From: UBA1801 sp035353395
GTDB taxonomy: Bacteria > Acidobacteriota > Holophagae > Holophagales > Holophagaceae
Assembly (NCBI GenBank): GCA_035353395.1
Contig: DAOPZL010000041.1
Span: 1-24,369 of the forward strand
Direction: 5' to 3'
Length of the DNA: 24,369 nt
The position numbers were made by a program, and so were the translations under genes. This document shows, in pieces, positions 22,546 to 24,369 of the stretch. The notes below the pieces were generated by a model that did no database searches, was not told the DNA's origin, and was given only the letters and a program-made list of their open reading frames with translations. Position 1 is the first letter of the stretch, and every line of letters begins with the position of its first letter.

Positions 22546-23622
22546 TCACTTCCCGGCGCGCGCCTTCCGCCCGGGCGAATCCGCGCCCTCGTACTGGCCG
22601 CAGGCCTCGATGAGCTGAAGGTGGATCTTCTTCCGCAGCTCGGCCGGCCGCAGCACCTCCACGCTCGCGCCGAACTGCTGGAGCCACCGCAGGGCCCCCA
22701 GCTCGTGGTTGGCCTTGAACTTGACCAGGGCGCCGCAGCCGTCCGCGGTGGGATCCGACTCGAAGTCCGGCAGGGCGGGGGGAGCCTCCCTGAAGGCGCG
22801 GAGCCAGTGGGTGCCCTGGATGCGGGCCTCCACCTGGAAGGGAAGCCGGCCGCTCATCCAGCCGCCGATCTGGTACCGGGCGGCCCGCTTCATCAGGCCC
22901 TCGTCCGGGATGACCGAGACGCGTCCCACCTTGACGGCGTCGATGCGGTTCAGGCGCAGGTGGAGCGGGAGCCGGCGCGAGGGCTCCCAGACGAGGAGGA
23001 ACGTGCCTCCCGAGAACAAGTCGTGGGTCAGGGTGTAGGGAACCACCGCGTGGACCGCCGGGATGTCGGAATCGGCGGACTGGTAGGCGATCTCGAGCTC
23101 CCTGGGGCCTTCGAGGCCCCGGAGGATGCGCTCCAGGATCTCGTTGCCCTCCACGGGATCCACCGGGTCGTCCACCCCGCCCTGCACGTGCACGGCCTTC
23201 CGGAGCTGGTCGAACAGCATCCGGTCGCGGGTGGACATCTTCCCGGTGGCCAGGGATTCGATAATCTTCAGCTTGTCCTGCCAGAGGAGCGTGCCGCTCT
23301 GGGCGAGGGAGAGCATGGCCAGTTCCAGGGCGAGCCGTGCCTCGCTGGTGACGTGCTCGTCCCAGGCGGGCCCCTTCTTCAGGATGAAATTCAGCACCGA
23401 GGGCCACCCCCTCCGCTGCCGCTGGATCTGGGCTCCCTGCTCCTCCAGCAGGGCCACGGCCCGGTCCACGGTCCTGAGGCTGACGTCTCCGAGGCCCTTG
23501 CGGAGCGCCTCCCGCGTCACGCCTTCGGGCCCGCCCTCCCGGATCAGCCGGATCGCCTCGCGTAGCCGGTCCGAATCGACGAGGCCCTTGGTCTGGATGA
23601 TCGGGACGACTCGCGGACTCAT
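22546..23622 (-). CDS. WYL-domain transcriptional regulator
   Basis: 358 aa. Residues ~15-75 look like a DeoR-type winged helix (REAIRLIREGGPEGVTREAL, VSLRTVDRAVALLEEQGAQI). A helical spacer follows (90-145), then a WYL domain (about 175-235) with the ligand-sensing core as GTFLLVW (206-212) and LRLNRIDAVKVG (222-233). A WCX-type C-terminal extension lies at about 265-345 (ALVKFKANHELGALRWLQQF, then SVEVLRPAELRKKIHLQLIEA). WYL proteins are ligand-responsive regulators, known from phage defence, DNA damage and metabolism. The signature triplet itself is replaced by LLVW. The ATG at 23622 has GGAGG (23630-23634) at 7 bases and overlaps the preceding small gene's stop as ATGA. Its targets may be its own operon or genes beyond the right edge of the window. 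Confidence 0.88.
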   Translation of the reverse strand: MSPRVVPIIQTKGLVDSDRLREAIRLIREGGPEGVTREALRKGLGDVSLRTVDRAVALLEEQGAQIQRQRRGWPSVLNFILKKGPAWDEHVTSEARLALELAMLSLAQSGTLLWQDKLKIIESLATGKMSTRDRMLFDQLRKAVHVQGGVDDPVDPVEGNEILERILRGLEGPRELEIAYQSADSDIPAVHAVVPYTLTHDLFSGGTFLLVWEPSRRLPLHLRLNRIDAVKVGRVSVIPDEGLMKRAARYQIGGWMSGRLPFQVEARIQGTHWLRAFREAPPALPDFESDPTADGCGALVKFKANHELGALRWLQQFGASVEVLRPAELRKKIHLQLIEACGQYEGADSPGRKARAGK

Positions 23623-23930
23623 GGTTTCTCCTCCACAGGATGGGGCTCCGTTGCCCTGGGCGGCGGCTGCCATGCCCGGGCGGCCGTGAGGGAACCCAGC
23701 AGTGCCTCCCTCTGGCTCTCGCCGAGGGCCTTCGCCTGGGGCACCTGGATCCGGACCGGCTGGACAGGAGGCCCGGCCAGCTTCTCCTGCCTCAGGACCC
23801 GGCTGGCGGGCAAGTCGGCCTCGAGGGGCAGGCTTGCCTGTGCCGGGACCCGCAGGACTCCCAGCCCCTCCCCCTCCCGGTGGAGATGGGGCGGAATGCG
23901 GGGCAGTTCCGTGGGGAGGGGAGGCATCAT
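23619..23930 (-). CDS. Hypothetical Pro/Leu-rich protein, translationally coupled to the WYL regulator
   Basis: A 103-aa protein that I do not recognise. It begins with a Pro-rich stretch (MMPPLPTELPRIPPHL), has a middle part that could fold (ASLPLEADLPASRVLRQEKL, then VRIQVPQAKALGESQREALLGSL), and ends in a Pro-rich charged tail. There is no signal peptide or membrane helix. Support for a real gene comes from a GGAG 9 bases before the ATG at 23930, a stop that overlaps the WYL start as ATGA, and the fact that its start sits exactly at the junction with AT-rich non-coding DNA. It would be the first gene of the WYL transcript. Overprediction in GC-rich DNA cannot be excluded. Confidence 0.5.
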   Translation of the reverse strand: MMPPLPTELPRIPPHLHREGEGLGVLRVPAQASLPLEADLPASRVLRQEKLAGPPVQPVRIQVPQAKALGESQREALLGSLTAARAWQPPPRATEPHPVEEKP

Positions 23931-24369
23931 TTAGGCTGGCTCCAGGAAACGTCACTTATTGTCGATGATTTTCGGTCGAATGAACTCATTATTTTTGGGG
24001 GGCAAAGTCATTTGCATTTTCTGTTCCGGAGTGAATCTAATCTGTATAAATATTATTTAATCGAGTGATCGGTCCGGAATCTCTATGGGAGGGATGTCCA
24101 GAGCAGGTACGTTTCTCAAGTTGGCATGATCGTGTGGCATGGCGGAATCCCGACCGAGGGCGAGGGTCGGCTGACGAGTCTTGTCCTGGAAGATGTTTCA
24201 TATGTTTATCCCATTGAGGAGCCATGAGACACATATTCGTGCAAAAATAATAATCTATGTATATTATCTAATATTTGCCATGATATTGAATCCATATTCT
24301 AGTGATTAATACTGTCGATGCAGAGGTTGCATGCATGATTTTGCATACTTTCCGCTTGCCATTTCCTGG
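23931..24369. other. Non-coding stretch with AT-rich tracts at the window's right edge
   Basis: No convincing gene is seen in these 439 bases. The composition drops abruptly from the surrounding high GC: 23959-24065 and 24197-24345 are conspicuously AT-rich, with a GC-richer island between. Visible elements are a 13-base palindrome TAAATATTATTTA (24047-24059), an inverted repeat TTCCGGA/TCCGGAA (24024-24030 and 24072-24078), a short hairpin CCGACC/GGTCGG near 24151-24171, and repeated TTGCAT/TGCATGCA motifs (24327-24346). It should contain the promoter of the leftward small-gene/WYL transcript and possibly that of a rightward gene outside the window; I cannot place -10/-35 boxes with confidence. 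Confidence 0.6.

Noticed and set aside
24122..24141. TGGCATG repeated twice, resembling sigma-54 or operator elements
   Set aside because: Spacing does not give a -12 GC, and two short matches are not enough to claim an operator.
24037..24234. 65-codon frame on the minus strand in the AT-rich region
   Set aside because: No ribosome site, no recognisable domain, and it crosses the composition changes; it is probably chance.

Overview
The window is very GC-rich, gene-dense chromosomal DNA from a flagellated, diderm bacterium. It encodes rod proteins, a P-ring chaperone, a TonB-type C-terminal domain and several Sec-exported proteins. The mixture of genes (MocR regulator, WYL regulator, protein-kinase-like/TonB fusion, DUF1292, ComEC, flgFGA) would fit an acidobacterium of the Holophaga/Geothrix type. 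That assignment is inference from gene content and composition, with no marker-gene proof. No tRNA, rRNA, CRISPR array, transposase or prophage gene was found.

Left part (1-4.5 kb): a kynurenine-formamidase-like cyclase on the plus strand abuts a DUF493 protein on the minus strand with no gap. Next come a MalY/PatB-type C-S lyase/aminotransferase and an aconitase-superfamily enzyme with an unusual swivel-first, LeuC-like architecture. The last two are probably co-transcribed leftward.

Flagellar block (4.4-7.3 kb, minus strand): flgF-flgG-flgA and a small acidic DUF1292 protein, closed by a strong hairpin terminator. Upstream of flgF is a good candidate sigma-54 promoter with a cluster of GGATGC half-sites further upstream, where an enhancer-binding activator could sit.

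Centre (7.4-13.9 kb): pgi and a GT4-type glycosyltransferase run rightward. moaE and rnhA are divergent, each starting within a 99-base gap. Two minus-strand genes follow: a cytoplasmic pseudokinase joined through a membrane helix and coiled coil to a TonB-like periplasmic domain, and a small exported protein whose mature end resembles zinc-dependent phospholipase C/P1 nuclease.

Right part (13.9-24.4 kb): comEC runs rightward and overlaps an M19 dipeptidase tail-to-tail by 82 bases. From there to 23.93 kb everything lies on the minus strand. In transcription order these are a small unknown protein and a WYL regulator (ATGA overlap), an exported FKBP isomerase, a BaiN/HI0933-type flavoprotein, a MocR regulator, a small unknown protein coupled by ATGA to an EamA exporter, and the dipeptidase. 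The last 439 bases have no convincing gene and contain conspicuously AT-rich tracts. They look like a regulatory gap or the edge of a compositionally different segment beyond the window.

Most of the window is ordinary core genome. The items most worth a second look are the pseudokinase-TonB fusion, the swivel-first aconitase homologue, the sigma-54/half-site architecture before flgF, the zinc-PLC-like exported protein, and the WYL regulator with its partner next to the AT-rich edge.
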